From Clostridium sp. (lineage in GTDB: Bacteria; Bacillota; Clostridia; Clostridiales; Clostridiaceae), in assembly GCA_031292145.1 (NCBI GenBank), contig JARLHR010000111.1, forward strand, positions 62,001 through 126,000: a DNA stretch of 64,000 bases, written 5' to 3'. A program made the position numbers and the translations under genes. Positions 1 to 10,243 of this stretch are shown here, in pieces; positions within the stretch are counted from its first letter, which is position 1, and the number at the start of each line of letters is the position of its first letter. Under the pieces are notes generated by a model. It saw only the letters and a list, made by a program, of their open reading frames with translations, did no database searches and had not been told where the DNA came from.

Positions 1-350
1 AATGCAATATAAAGGAGGCATTAAAAGAAAAAAATAGTTTTAAATTAAAGAATAATCTATATCTTAGCATGGGGGAAAAGTTTAAGTGGCCTTCATTAAA
101 GGTAGAGGAATTGGGTGAAAGGGCTTTTTGTTATGGTCTTAGAGATCAAATCGGAGTTTTGGTTGATGGCACAGTTGTACCCTGTTGTTTAGATAGTGAT
201 GGCAGCATTCCTTTAGGCAATATTTTTGAAAATACTTTAGAAGAAATTTTAAATTCAAAGAGAGCTAAAAATATATATAATGGATTTTCAGAAAGAAAAG
301 CAGTAGAAGAATTATGCAAAAGATGTGGATTTATAACTAGAGTAAGATAG
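1..350 (+). CDS. Radical SAM/SPASM domain protein, 3' part only
   Basis: The reading frame is open from the window edge, so the N-terminal radical SAM barrel lies outside. What remains resembles a SPASM-type C-terminal domain: a cysteine in RAFCYG, a CC pair in VVPCCLDSDG, the typical GNIFENTLEEILNS segment and a closing LCKRCGF. In this family these cysteines bind auxiliary Fe-S clusters, and members modify peptides or proteins. The substrate cannot be told from this part. The next gene starts a few bases downstream, so the two may be co-transcribed. Family call is good; exact role unknown. Confidence 0.75.
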   Translation, partial: CNIKEALKEKNSFKLKNNLYLSMGEKFKWPSLKVEELGERAFCYGLRDQIGVLVDGTVVPCCLDSDGSIPLGNIFENTLEEILNSKRAKNIYNGFSERKAVEELCKRCGFITRVR

Positions 351-367
351 AAAGGAATGTGACTAAA

Positions 368-1102
368 ATGGAAGCAGCAATAAAACCTGTAGTAGTATTT
401 TTGGTATTATATTTTTCATATTATTATGCGCTAAGATTTATACAATCCGTTTTTCAGGGCGGAGTAGGAAGTATAAGTTCAAAATTGGCCAAGTATATAT
501 ACATAGCAAGTACACCAGCCCATGAATTAGCTCATTTATTAGTTGCAGTGTTATGCTTTGCTAAAATTGAGCAAGTACAATTGTTTCCAAAGGGGAATAG
601 ACCAGGATTTGTAAGATCTAGAATTGGAAGCAGTATTCCTTTTGTAATAAGCATTAAGGAATTTTTAGTAGCAATAGCACCGGTGTTGATTAATGTGCCA
701 TTATTTATATTTATTGAAAGTAAATTTGTATTAAAATGCAAGATTTTAGAAATATCAATGATATTAAATCCAAGAATAATGTTAACTAAGGAGGGCCTAA
801 TAACATTTTTATTATTTTTAATATTAATAAGTGGAATTGCTCCAAGTCATGAAGATTTTAAAGGAATGATTAAAGGTCTTATAATTTTCAGTGTAGCAAT
901 ATTTGGAGTATCTTATTTAACTTCGAAAATTTTCGATATTAATTGGATAAACATCAATCCAGTATTAACGGTCGTATTTTATTATCTTGAAATAATATTA
1001 ACAATACTAATAATAAATATAGTAATAAACTATAGAAATGGCATAAGGATTACTTGGAATATATTAACAAGTGCTTTGCGACATACTTTTAAGAGAAGTT
1101 AG
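368..1102 (+). CDS. M50-like membrane zinc metalloprotease
   Basis: A 244-residue polytopic membrane protein with an HExxH zinc motif (HELAH) in TPAHELAHLL, directly after a first membrane segment, and several further hydrophobic segments. This layout fits site-2-protease-like (M50) or related membrane metalloproteases. A GTG nine bases upstream is also in frame but sits only three bases after the AAAGGA ribosome site, so the ATG was chosen; neither spacing is ideal. No second zinc-ligand motif (such as NxxPxxxxDG) is obvious, so catalytic activity is inferred from HExxH alone. Substrate unknown. Confidence 0.6.
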   Translation: MEAAIKPVVVFLVLYFSYYYALRFIQSVFQGGVGSISSKLAKYIYIASTPAHELAHLLVAVLCFAKIEQVQLFPKGNRPGFVRSRIGSSIPFVISIKEFLVAIAPVLINVPLFIFIESKFVLKCKILEISMILNPRIMLTKEGLITFLLFLILISGIAPSHEDFKGMIKGLIIFSVAIFGVSYLTSKIFDINWININPVLTVVFYYLEIILTILIINIVINYRNGIRITWNILTSALRHTFKRS

Positions 1103-1189
1103 ACATGAGAAAAAGGTCTAGAAGAAAAAAGAAAGTATAATATTTAGTAGAAATTTATAAAGAAACTTTGAGAAATATTAACAAAACTT

Positions 1190-1218
1190 GTATATATATT
1201 TCCCAATATGTCTATACT
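1190..1218 (+). promoter_or_regulatory. Possible forespore sigma-G type promoter of the bofC-like gene
   Basis: GTATA, 17 bases, then CTATACT, followed 24 bases later by the start codon. This resembles sigma-F/sigma-G promoters (GYATA and CATnnTA), and B. subtilis bofC is a sigma-G gene. A sigma-A reading (TTGTAT, 19 bases, TATACT) is also possible. Confidence 0.4.
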
Positions 1219-1241
1219 CCTGTATAAAAGGAGTGATTAGT

Positions 1242-1820
1242 ATGATAAATAAAAAGAAATTATTTATAGGCATGGTAATAATTTTAGCACTTATATTTTC
1301 TATAACATATTATGTGTCTAATAGATATATAACAAATAAAAATGTCCCAGATAATTCTGTTAGAGCTGCTAATGATAGTGATAAAAGTGATGAATTAAAT
1401 GATAGTACAAAGATTTGCTTATTTTCAGGCGGAAAGAAAGAAAAAGAATCAACATTAGCAGAATTAAAAACAGAGTTAAATTTAGATAAAAATTTAACTA
1501 AAGCAGAACTATCAAAAGAATTAAAAGATAAAGGTTATGTTTTAGAAATTGAATCTAATGGCGAAATGTCATATAAAAAAGACAGTTTAAAATCAGTAAA
1601 GCCTAATAAGTATTATATAGGCGAAAAAAATGGGTATTTAGCTATATATAAAACTGATGAAGATGGCACATTGTTGATTGAAAATAGTAATGATGTATAT
1701 TCTAGTAGCAAAAAAGTAGATAGTTTAAGAGATATTGATAAAAACAAAATTATAAATTTTGAACTTGAATATAATTCTAAGGAAGATGCAGAAGAAAGTT
1801 TATCTGAATATTTATCGTAG
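1242..1820 (+). CDS. BofC-like membrane-anchored protein
   Basis: 192 residues, starting at an ATG eight bases after AAAAGGAG; the upstream in-frame start lacks a ribosome site. One N-terminal membrane segment (about residues 7-25) precedes a charged extracytoplasmic part. The C-terminal YYIGEKNGYLAIYKTDEDG segment resembles the BofC C-terminal domain, and bofC lies just upstream of ruvA-ruvB-queA-tgt in B. subtilis too, which supports the call. In Bacillus, BofC is a forespore protein that restrains the SpoIVB protease during pro-sigma-K activation. Whether the clostridial protein does the same is unknown. Its TAG stop coincides with the border of a dispersed repeat. Confidence 0.6.
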   Translation: MINKKKLFIGMVIILALIFSITYYVSNRYITNKNVPDNSVRAANDSDKSDELNDSTKICLFSGGKKEKESTLAELKTELNLDKNLTKAELSKELKDKGYVLEIESNGEMSYKKDSLKSVKPNKYYIGEKNGYLAIYKTDEDGTLLIENSNDVYSSSKKVDSLRDIDKNKIINFELEYNSKEDAEESLSEYLS

Positions 1821-1935
1821 GCATATGAAAGAAAATAACAAGCCAAAGATGGGATGTCTATTTGGTATAATGTCCTTCGGACCTCAGACAAAATAGACGT
1901 GTATACTGACTTATTATTTTTAAAAATATGCATTA
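1818..1935 (+). repeat. Dispersed palindromic element, copy A (118 bp)
   Basis: Begins TAGGCATATGAAAGAAAATA and ends with an inverted copy (ATTTTTAAAAATATGC). The inside forms a hairpin GTCTATTTG/CAAAATAGAC capped by GTCC-TTCG-GGAC-like pairing. It shares termini with copies near 2.1, 10.0, 11.2, 11.8, 29.3, 31.9 and 44.3 kb. Confidence 0.7.
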
Positions 1936-1975
1936 ATGAGTACTGAGAATTGATATTTGTAAACATTAAATTGAT

Positions 1976-2013
1976 AAAAAGGTATGAGAGTTAGTTGCTG
2001 TCATACCTTTTTA
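1976..2013 (+). terminator. Rho-independent terminator after the bofC-like gene
   Basis: Stem AAAAGGTATGA / TCATACCTTTT with a T run; ends the transcript of the bofC-like gene. Confidence 0.8.
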
Positions 2014-2129
2014 TTAATTAAGCGTATTTAAAAATACATTATTGAAAGATTTCAATTAAAATGATAAAGTATATGTTAGGTTTTAATTAATGTAAAAACT
2101 TGCTTTTGAAAATTATGGTTGATTCAGTT

Positions 2130-2295
2130 TTAGGCATATGAAAGAAAATAATAAGTCCATGATGCGATGTATATTTCCCGTCAGAGAAGGAAGTATGGTT
2201 GCCTCATAGCGGGCCTATTAGGGAAACATACTGACGAAGTATGACGGAAAATAGACTAGCATGTTAACTTGTTATTTTTTTTGAATATGCCTTAA
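2130..2295 (+). repeat. Dispersed palindromic element, copy B (166 bp, full length)
   Basis: Termini TTAGGCATATGAAAG and TTGAATATGCCTTAA are inverted copies of each other. Inside are a helix TTTCCCGTCA/TGACGGAAA, a conserved TCATAGCGGGCCTATTAGGG block and a small hairpin CATACT-GACGA-AGTATG. It is close to copy E at 11.8 kb and related to copy H at 31.9 kb. Confidence 0.8.
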
Positions 2296-2343
2296 TTAAG
2301 GCAAAAAAGCATGTTGCTGAAATAGTAAGTTGGAGGAAGGTAG

Positions 2344-2940
2344 ATGTACGAATATATAAAAGGAAAATATGTAGGTATCAATAAGGAATATATTATAGTA
2401 GAGAATCATGGAATTGGATATAAAATATTTACATCTGGTGCTACTATGTCCTCCTTGCCAAAATGTGGAGAGGAAATTATGCTTTATTTAGAACAAATAG
2501 TGAGAGAAGATTTTCTTGGTTTATATGGTTTTGATTCTAAGGATGAGCTTGAGATGTTTAAGTTATTACTAACAGTTAGTGGAGTTGGACCTAAGGCAGC
2601 CTTATCATTATTATCAATAAGTAGAGTTAATAATTTGAAGTATGCAATAGTGACTGGTGACGAAAAACATATCTGTAGAGGGATTGGCATAGGCAAAAAG
2701 ACTGCAGCAAGAATTATTTTAGAGCTTAGGGATAAATTAAAGCCAGATGAATTGTTAGATAATACTGAAGACTTTAATATTAATGGCAATGAAAATATTA
2801 TGATAGTATCAGAGGCTTTAAGTGCATTACTTGCATTAGGTTATAGTGAAAAAGAAGCTGATACAGCTCTTAAGAAGATTGAAAAAGATGACAGCGTAGA
2901 AAATATAATTAAAAATGCATTAAAGGCATTAATGGGATGA
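2344..2940 (+). CDS. ruvA: Holliday junction branch migration protein RuvA
   Basis: 198 residues, the normal length. An N-terminal OB-fold (about 1-63) is followed by two helix-hairpin-helix motifs (VSGVGPKAAL near 78-87 and GIGIGKKTAAR near 113-123), then the acidic linker and the C-terminal three-helix domain that contacts RuvB (150-198). RuvA binds four-way DNA junctions as a tetramer and loads the RuvB motor. The start follows TTGGAGGAAGG. ruvB lies about 120 bp downstream, and the adjacent queA and tgt repeat the classic Firmicute order. Confidence 0.97.
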   Translation: MYEYIKGKYVGINKEYIIVENHGIGYKIFTSGATMSSLPKCGEEIMLYLEQIVREDFLGLYGFDSKDELEMFKLLLTVSGVGPKAALSLLSISRVNNLKYAIVTGDEKHICRGIGIGKKTAARIILELRDKLKPDELLDNTEDFNINGNENIMIVSEALSALLALGYSEKEADTALKKIEKDDSVENIIKNALKALMG

Positions 2941-3062
2941 TAAATCAGTTAATAGGTAAGAGTTAACATTTGAGGAATAAATCCTTTAAGGATTTACAGT
3001 TTGATTTAATGTACGTATGTAAGTAAATGCTTATGAATTACTAGGAATGGAGGAGGTTTTTT

Positions 3063-4103
3063 ATGGAAAGAATAGTTAATGCATCTGAATTGCAGGAAGA
3101 TGTTAATTCTGAGCTTAGTCTAAGACCTCAAAAGATAAGTGAATATATAGGACAAGATAAAGTTAAAGAAAGATTAGATATATTTATTAAAGCAGCAAAA
3201 AATAGAAAAGAAGCGTTAGATCATGCTCTTTTATATGGACCACCGGGTCTTGGTAAAACCACTTTAGCTAATATTATAGCGAAGGAAATGGGAGGGGATT
3301 TAAAAGTTACTTCGGGTCCAGCGATTGAAAGAGCTGGGGATTTGGCAGCTATTTTGACAACATTAAAAGATTATGATGTTTTATTTATTGATGAAATTCA
3401 TAGATTGAATAGAAACGTTGAAGAAATTTTGTATCCCGCTATGGAGGATTATGCGCTAGATATAGTTATTGGGAAAGGTGCAGCAGCAAAATCTATAAGA
3501 ATTGACCTGCCTAAGTTCACACTTATAGGAGCTACAACAAGAATTGGAATGCTTACTTCTCCACTTAGAGACAGATTTGGAGTACTTTGTGCTATGGAAT
3601 ATTACACAGATGATGAACTTAAAGAAATAGTTGTAAGGAGTGCTAATGTTTTTGGGTGTCAAATTACTGAAGAAGGAGCTCTTGAGGTTGCAAAAAGATC
3701 TCGAGGAACCCCAAGAATTGCTAATAGATTATTGAAAAGGGTTAGGGATTATTCAGAAGTGAAAGGCAGTAAATTAGTTTCTTTAAAGGAAGCAAAAGGG
3801 GCGTTAGAGTTACTCGAAGTAGATAATCAAGGCTTTGATAAAGTTGATAATAAAATCCTAGAAGCTATTATTGATAATTTTAATGGAGGTCCCGTTGGTA
3901 TTGAAACACTTTCTTATTTTATAGGAGAAGAATTGGGGACTATAGAAGATGTATATGAACCATACTTACTGCAAAAAGGATTCATTATAAGAACCCCAAG
4001 AGGAAGAATAGCAAGTGAGAAAGCATATAAGCATATTGGTAGAACTTATAATTCAAAAAACAAAAGCAATAATTCAAAGCAAGGAAGCTTTTTTGAGGGC
4101 TAA
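3063..4103 (+). CDS. ruvB: Holliday junction branch migration helicase RuvB
   Basis: 346 residues. The AAA+ core has Walker [10 protein letters not shown] (59-67), Walker B VLFIDEIH (106-113) and the sensor segment [19 protein letters not shown]. The C-terminal winged helix contains the DNA-contacting TPRGR motif near residue 315. It forms hexameric rings that pump DNA through the RuvA-bound junction. The start follows a strong GGAGGAGG site. The last 20 residues are an Asn/Lys/Ser-rich tail. Confidence 0.97.
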   Translation: MERIVNASELQEDVNSELSLRPQKISEYIGQDKVKERLDIFIKAAKNRKEALDHALLYGPPGLGKTTLANIIAKEMGGDLKVTSGPAIERAGDLAAILTTLKDYDVLFIDEIHRLNRNVEEILYPAMEDYALDIVIGKGAAAKSIRIDLPKFTLIGATTRIGMLTSPLRDRFGVLCAMEYYTDDELKEIVVRSANVFGCQITEEGALEVAKRSRGTPRIANRLLKRVRDYSEVKGSKLVSLKEAKGALELLEVDNQGFDKVDNKILEAIIDNFNGGPVGIETLSYFIGEELGTIEDVYEPYLLQKGFIIRTPRGRIASEKAYKHIGRTYNSKNKSNNSKQGSFFEG

Positions 4104-4178
4104 AAAGTTTGTATGCATATCTAATATTTTGGCATGCAATACTTAAGGCAAAACATTTAGTTAGGAGAAGAATAATAA

Positions 4179-5204
4179 ATGAACGTAAAAGATTTTGATT
4201 TTTATTTACCAGAAGAATTGATAGCTCAACATCCATTAGAGAAAAGAGATTCATCAAGACTTATGGTTTTAGATAAAAAGACAGGGGAAATTAATCACAA
4301 AAAATTTCATGATATGGTTAGTTATTTAAATAAAGGTGATACTTTAGTATTAAATAATACAAGAGTAATGCCAGCAAGATTAATTGGAGAAAAAGAAGAA
4401 ACTGGTGGAAAAATAGAATTTCTTTTGCTTAAAAGAATTGAAAAAGATATATGGGAATGTTTGGCGAAGCCGGGAAAGTCAGCAAGGGTAGGCAGAAAGT
4501 TTACATTTGGAGAAGGCAAATTAAAGGCTGAAGTAATAGAAGTAAAAGAAAATGGTAATCGGATAGTTGAATTCTTTTACGAAGGAATATTTGAAGAAGT
4601 ATTGGATTCCCTTGGAGAAATGCCATTGCCACCATATATTCATGAAAGATTGGAAGATAGGGAAAGATATCAAACAGTCTATTCAAAGGAAAATGGATCA
4701 GCAGCAGCACCAACTGCCGGGCTTCATTTCACAAAGGAATTATTAGAAGAAATTAAAGCTATAGGAGTTAATGTAGTTTATTTAACTTTGCATGTTGGGC
4801 TTGGAACTTTTAGGCCTGTTAAGGTTGAATCCCTAGAGGAACATGAAATGCATTCTGAATTTTATATGCTGTCTAAAGAAAGTGCAGATATAATAAATGA
4901 AACTAAAAAAAGAGGAAATGTAGTTATTTCTGTTGGAACTACATCAACAAGAACTCTAGAAACTATTGCTGATGAAAATGGATTTGTTAAAGAGCAGAGT
5001 GGATGGACTAATATATTTATATATCCAGGGTATAAATTTAAGGTTGTGGACAAATTAATAACAAATTTTCATTTGCCAGAATCAACCTTGATAATGCTTG
5101 TTTCTACTTTAGCAGGCAAAGATAATGTTATGAATGCTTATAAAGAAGCAGTGAATGAAAAATATAGATTTTTCTCTTTTGGAGATGCTATGTTTATCAA
5201 TTAA
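4179..5204 (+). CDS. queA: S-adenosylmethionine:tRNA ribosyltransferase-isomerase QueA
   Basis: 341 residues, full length, starting [17 protein letters not shown] as in the family. The motifs [32 protein letters not shown] and [16 protein letters not shown] are all present. QueA transfers the ribosyl part of S-adenosylmethionine to 7-aminomethyl-7-deazaguanine in tRNA, giving epoxyqueuosine. It sits directly before tgt, which inserts the base, so the two act in succession on GUN-anticodon tRNAs. Confidence 0.97.
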   Translation: MNVKDFDFYLPEELIAQHPLEKRDSSRLMVLDKKTGEINHKKFHDMVSYLNKGDTLVLNNTRVMPARLIGEKEETGGKIEFLLLKRIEKDIWECLAKPGKSARVGRKFTFGEGKLKAEVIEVKENGNRIVEFFYEGIFEEVLDSLGEMPLPPYIHERLEDRERYQTVYSKENGSAAAPTAGLHFTKELLEEIKAIGVNVVYLTLHVGLGTFRPVKVESLEEHEMHSEFYMLSKESADIINETKKRGNVVISVGTTSTRTLETIADENGFVKEQSGWTNIFIYPGYKFKVVDKLITNFHLPESTLIMLVSTLAGKDNVMNAYKEAVNEKYRFFSFGDAMFIN

Positions 5205-5268
5205 CTGGTTTAATTACGCTGATGAGGTGACATAATCAAGCGTTTAATAAATAAAAAATTATATTTAA

Positions 5269-6545
<1,277 letters not shown>

Positions 6546-6687
6546 ACATTTATTCTTGATTGAAAGAACTCACTAATATATAATAAAAAATTTCTTAATT
6601 GATTATTGACAATTGAACATTATGTATAATCCTACAAATTTTATTTCTTAACATTATGTTAATAATAGGAAATTATGGTGGGCTATA

Positions 6688-6716
6688 TTGACATTAATCA
6701 TAAGAAAATGTAAACT
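6688..6716 (+). promoter_or_regulatory. Sigma-A promoter of yajC
   Basis: TTGACA, 17 bases, TAAACT, placed about 50 bp before the yajC start. Confidence 0.6.
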
Positions 6717-6768
6717 ACTTATCATGGAATAGAAAAAAATTGTAAAATAAAATTATGGAGGAAAAAAG

Positions 6769-7047
6769 ATGGATAATTTAATAGCTATACTTTATCAAGT
6801 AGGGCCTTTAGTACTTGTATTTATTATATTCTATTTTCTATTAATCTTACCTGAAAAGAAGAGGAAAAAGAAATATCAAGGCATGCTTGGAGAATTAAAA
6901 GTTAATGATGAGGTTGTGACAAGGGGTGGAATTATAGGAAAAATCACTCATATAGATGAAAAGACTATCACTCTTGAAACAAGTCCTGCCAAAACTAAAA
7001 TTAAATTTGAAAAGAGTGGAATAGCTTATAAAATGAAAGAAGAATAA
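6769..7047 (+). CDS. yajC: Preprotein translocase subunit YajC
   Basis: 92 residues: one N-terminal membrane helix (about 9-28, LVFIIFYFLLILPEKKRKK) followed by a small basic cytoplasmic domain containing the family's NDEVVTRGGIIGKI motif. YajC associates with SecDF to help protein export. Start follows ATGGAGGAAAAAAG. It precedes secD-secF as in many Firmicutes. Confidence 0.95.
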   Translation: MDNLIAILYQVGPLVLVFIIFYFLLILPEKKRKKKYQGMLGELKVNDEVVTRGGIIGKITHIDEKTITLETSPAKTKIKFEKSGIAYKMKEE

Positions 7048-7099
7048 TCATAATACTCTTTAATACTTCATAAAATGAAGTATTGGAGGTGTTGTTTTA

Positions 7100-7468
7100 A
7101 TGGAAAATACTAAATATTTTAAATCAGTGGCAAAAGGTACTGTAGGAACATTAATTTTTAGCTTTATAGGAGTAGCAGTTTTATCTGTATTGATGACTAA
7201 ACTTGCATTTAGTAAAGGTATATTTAATGCAATATATGTAATAATATCTTTATGTAGTTTAAGTTTAGGCGCGATAATAGGAGCTAAAAGAAACGAATCA
7301 AGAGGTTGGCTTGTAGGATTTGGTGTGGCACTAGGATATTACTTAGTATTATTTATATTAACTAGTTGTTTTAGTGGCGAATTAGTCTTTGGGCTTTTTG
7401 ATTTAGTTAAACTTGCTATTGCTTTGGCTGTAGGAATGCTTGCCGGAATGCTAGGAATAAATTTATAA
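7100..7468 (+). CDS. TIGR04086-type small membrane protein
   Basis: 122 residues, almost entirely hydrophobic, with four predicted membrane helices (about 14-35, 42-62, 70-90, 98-121). It resembles the clostridial TIGR04086 family of unknown function, which lies between yajC and secD. Its place suggests a link to Sec or membrane assembly, but nothing in the sequence shows it. Start follows TTGGAGGTG. Confidence 0.7.
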   Translation: MENTKYFKSVAKGTVGTLIFSFIGVAVLSVLMTKLAFSKGIFNAIYVIISLCSLSLGAIIGAKRNESRGWLVGFGVALGYYLVLFILTSCFSGELVFGLFDLVKLAIALAVGMLAGMLGINL

Positions 7469-7628
7469 GGTACTTAACTGAGATTAGAAAAAGTTATACA
7501 TATGTAAAAAAGTTTTTGGCATAATTATAATGAAATATATGATTATAGCAATACAGTAATAAAAATCTTTATTAAGAAATTATAGTATGCTATAATGAAC
7601 ATTGTGCAACATATGAGTTATAACAATA

Positions 7629-7687
7629 TTTAAAATTAAGAACTTATAATCTCTTTATAATAAAGATTTTATGTTCTTAATTTTAAA
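7629..7687 (+). terminator. Long AT-rich hairpin between the TIGR04086 gene and secD
   Basis: A perfect 15-bp inverted repeat (TTTAAAATTAAGAAC and its complement) with a 29-base loop. It may end the upstream transcript, although no clean T run follows. The remaining 350-bp gap holds no other clear signal apart from the short palindrome near 7.79 kb. Confidence 0.4.
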
Positions 7688-7779
7688 CGTTTTGGTATTT
7701 TACATAACATATAGAGAATTTGATATATAAGTCAAAATTTTACTAAATTAAGATATGAAATACTAATAAGAAAAGACAT

Positions 7780-7800
7780 AAGGCATATTTTGAATATGCC
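7780..7800 (+). repeat. Minimal palindrome matching the dispersed element termini
   Basis: AAGGCATATTTTGAATATGCC is both termini of the dispersed element joined with nothing between, as an internal deletion would leave. Confidence 0.5.
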
Positions 7801-7821
7801 GAATTACAGAGGGGGATTAAG

Positions 7822-9087
7822 ATGAAAAAGAAAGGCAAAAGTTCGATAGTATTTATAATACTTGTTGCCGTAATAGCATTTTTAGCTTTTGCAGGATTTA
7901 AAGGCTTTGTTATAGGTGGATGGCAAGTTAAATCCTTTGATAAAGTAATAACTAGAGGACTTGATTTACAAGGCGGAGTTTCTGTACTTATGGAAATTCA
8001 ACAAGATACAGTAACTAAAGAAGAATTAGAAAGTGCTAAGGAGCATATATCACTAAGAGTAAATAAACTTGGAGTAGCTGAAACTGTGGTTACTACAGAA
8101 GGTCAAAAAAGAATAAGAGTAGATATTCCAGGAATGACTAATTCTAAAGAAATTGTTGATAGTTTAAAGCAATCTGGTAATTTGGTATTTAAAGGACCAA
8201 ATGGAGATGAAATATTAACAGGTCAGGATGTAAAAAAAGCAACTGCAGAACTTAACCAACAAGGCGGCGGTTATGAAATTGGATTGGAATTAAATGATGA
8301 AGGAACTAAAAAGTTCGCTGATGCAACAGGAAAGTATATAGGGCAAAACATTGGTATTTATCTTGATGATGAGCAGATTTCAAATCCAAGAGTACAAGTA
8401 CAAATTACTGATGGTAGAGCATCAATAACTGGAAATTATACATTAGATGAAGCTAAAACTCAAGCAGGATTGATTAATTCGGGTGCACTTCCACTTCCAG
8501 TAAAAGAAGTTTCAGTTAGCAATGTTGGTGCAGAACTTGGAGCAACAGCATTTCCTAATTCAATTAAAGCTGGAATTATAGGTGTAGGATTAATTTTCTT
8601 ATTCATGTTAATTAATTATAGACGTGAAGGTCTAATGGCAGATATAGCTTTAACATTATATATAGTACTTACACTTTTAGTATTTATTGAAGTAGGGGTT
8701 ACATTAACTCTTCCAGGGATAGCAGCGTTCTTGCTTACTATAGGTGTGGCGGTTGATGCCAATATATTAATGTTTGAAAGAACAAAGGAAGAATTGAAAA
8801 AAGGATATTCTGTTAAAGCAGCAGTTAAAAAAGGTGAAGAAAATGCATTATCTTCAATTGTAGACTCAAATATGACAACTTTGCTTGCAGCTCTTATTTT
8901 ATATACAATAGGGTCAGGTACAGTAAAAGGATTTGCAATCACTTTAATGATAGGTATAGTTATAAGTTTATTTACAGGCTTAGTAGTAACAAAAATACTT
9001 GTTAAGCTGGCAGTTGACATGGGATTCATAAATAAGGCATCACATTTTGGTGTTAAGTTACAAAAGGGGGATGAAAAACATGCTTAA
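7822..9087 (+). CDS. secD: Protein translocase subunit SecD
   Basis: 421 residues. First membrane helix at about 9-30, then the DLQGGV motif (near residue 48), a P1 periplasmic-type domain with P1-head and base, and five C-terminal helices. The conserved GVAVDANILMFERTKEEL segment of the RND-like SecD/SecF core is present. SecD and SecF use the proton gradient to pull proteins out of the SecYEG channel. It is separate from secF here, not fused as in Bacillus, and its end overlaps the secF start by eight bases. Confidence 0.96.
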   Translation: MKKKGKSSIVFIILVAVIAFLAFAGFKGFVIGGWQVKSFDKVITRGLDLQGGVSVLMEIQQDTVTKEELESAKEHISLRVNKLGVAETVVTTEGQKRIRVDIPGMTNSKEIVDSLKQSGNLVFKGPNGDEILTGQDVKKATAELNQQGGGYEIGLELNDEGTKKFADATGKYIGQNIGIYLDDEQISNPRVQVQITDGRASITGNYTLDEAKTQAGLINSGALPLPVKEVSVSNVGAELGATAFPNSIKAGIIGVGLIFLFMLINYRREGLMADIALTLYIVLTLLVFIEVGVTLTLPGIAAFLLTIGVAVDANILMFERTKEELKKGYSVKAAVKKGEENALSSIVDSNMTTLLAALILYTIGSGTVKGFAITLMIGIVISLFTGLVVTKILVKLAVDMGFINKASHFGVKLQKGDEKHA

Positions 9088-9955
9088 AATAATGGAAAAG
9101 ACAAAAATATGGTTTTCAATTTCCTTTATCATTATAGCATTGGGATTAGGATTCTTAGCTTTTAGAGGATTAAACTTTGGAATAGACTTTAAAGGTGGTT
9201 CAGATATAGTATTACAATTAAATGAAAATATAAATAAAGATGATGTTGATTCAATTGTTAGAGGGTATGCACCAGATGCAAGCACAAATACATTGGAAAA
9301 TAATCAATATGAAATAAAATCAACAGATCTTGACAGTGATAAATTAGGTTCAATCATGACTGATTTGAAGACTAAATATTCATTAGATGATAAAGCATTA
9401 GTTTCGCAAGACGAAATAGGAGGAACTGTAGGAAAAGAATTAACTCAAAATTCTATTATGGCTTTACTTGCTGCCTTTGGTGTAATGCTTATATATATTG
9501 CTATAAGATTTGAATTTAAATTTGGTGTTGCAGCTATAGCGGCTACAATACATGATATATTAGTTACTCTTTCTGTATATTCAATATTTTATATTCCAGT
9601 AAATACGCCATTTGTTGCAGCGATGTTAACAATTGTAGGATATTCTATGTGTGATACAATAGTTATTTTCGATAGAATAAGAGAAAATACTAAAATTATG
9701 AGAAGAGCAAAAACAATTGAAGTAGCAGATGTTAGTTTAACTGAAACAATAAAAAGATCTTTATATACGTCTGCGGCAACAGTTGTTACAATACTAGCTA
9801 TGAATGTATTGGTACCATCTGTTAGGAATTTTACAATTCCATTAATAATAGGAATTATAAGTGGAGCTTATTCTTCAATTTGTATTGCTTCTCCAATTTG
9901 GGTATACTTAAAAGATAAAATTAGAGGCAAAAAGAATAAATTACAAACTATTTAA
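9080..9955 (+). CDS. secF: Protein translocase subunit SecF
   Basis: 291 residues. The chosen ATG lies nine bases after GGGGG; earlier in-frame starts (GTG at the beginning of the open frame, ATG nine bases upstream) are too close to or before that site. Motifs: FGIDFKGGSD after the first helix, and SMCDTIVIFDRIREN in the C-terminal membrane domain. It partners SecD. The start overlaps secD, implying coupled translation. A terminator follows directly. Confidence 0.95.
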   Translation: MLKIMEKTKIWFSISFIIIALGLGFLAFRGLNFGIDFKGGSDIVLQLNENINKDDVDSIVRGYAPDASTNTLENNQYEIKSTDLDSDKLGSIMTDLKTKYSLDDKALVSQDEIGGTVGKELTQNSIMALLAAFGVMLIYIAIRFEFKFGVAAIAATIHDILVTLSVYSIFYIPVNTPFVAAMLTIVGYSMCDTIVIFDRIRENTKIMRRAKTIEVADVSLTETIKRSLYTSAATVVTILAMNVLVPSVRNFTIPLIIGIISGAYSSICIASPIWVYLKDKIRGKKNKLQTI

Positions 9956-9968
9956 TAACTGGAAAAAA

Positions 9969-10004
9969 TAAAAGACCTCCAGAATCAATTGGAGGTTTTT
10001 TTAT
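9969..10004 (+). terminator. Terminator after secF
   Basis: GACCTCC / GGAGGTT stem followed by seven T residues. Ends the yajC-secF transcription unit. Confidence 0.9.
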
Positions 10005-10007
10005 TTG

Positions 10008-10170
10008 CTAAGCATAAGAAAGAAAATAGCAATTCAATGACTTTATGTATATTATGAAGCAGCATATAACATTACCTGCTTCATAATTTATCTGTTAGAT
10101 GTACATGGCAGCGAGACATGAAGTAAAATAGATCAGCAATGCTGGAATTTTATTTTCTAGAATATGCATA
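10008..10170 (+). repeat. Dispersed palindromic element, copy C (divergent)
   Basis: Termini AAGCATAAGAAAGAAAATAG and TATTTTCTAGAATATGC match the family. The inside holds its own hairpin (TATGAAGCAG / CTGCTTCATA) in place of the usual core, so this is a divergent member. Confidence 0.6.
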
Positions 10171-10243
10171 GATAAAACGATTGTAAAAATTATTATAATC
10201 ATTTATAATAAAGGTGTTTTCTAATTTTATGGAGGAATAGGCC

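Noticed and set aside
8616..9029. 137-codon minus-strand ORF inside secD
   Set aside because: Antisense shadow of secD codons; no ribosome site or recognisable motif.
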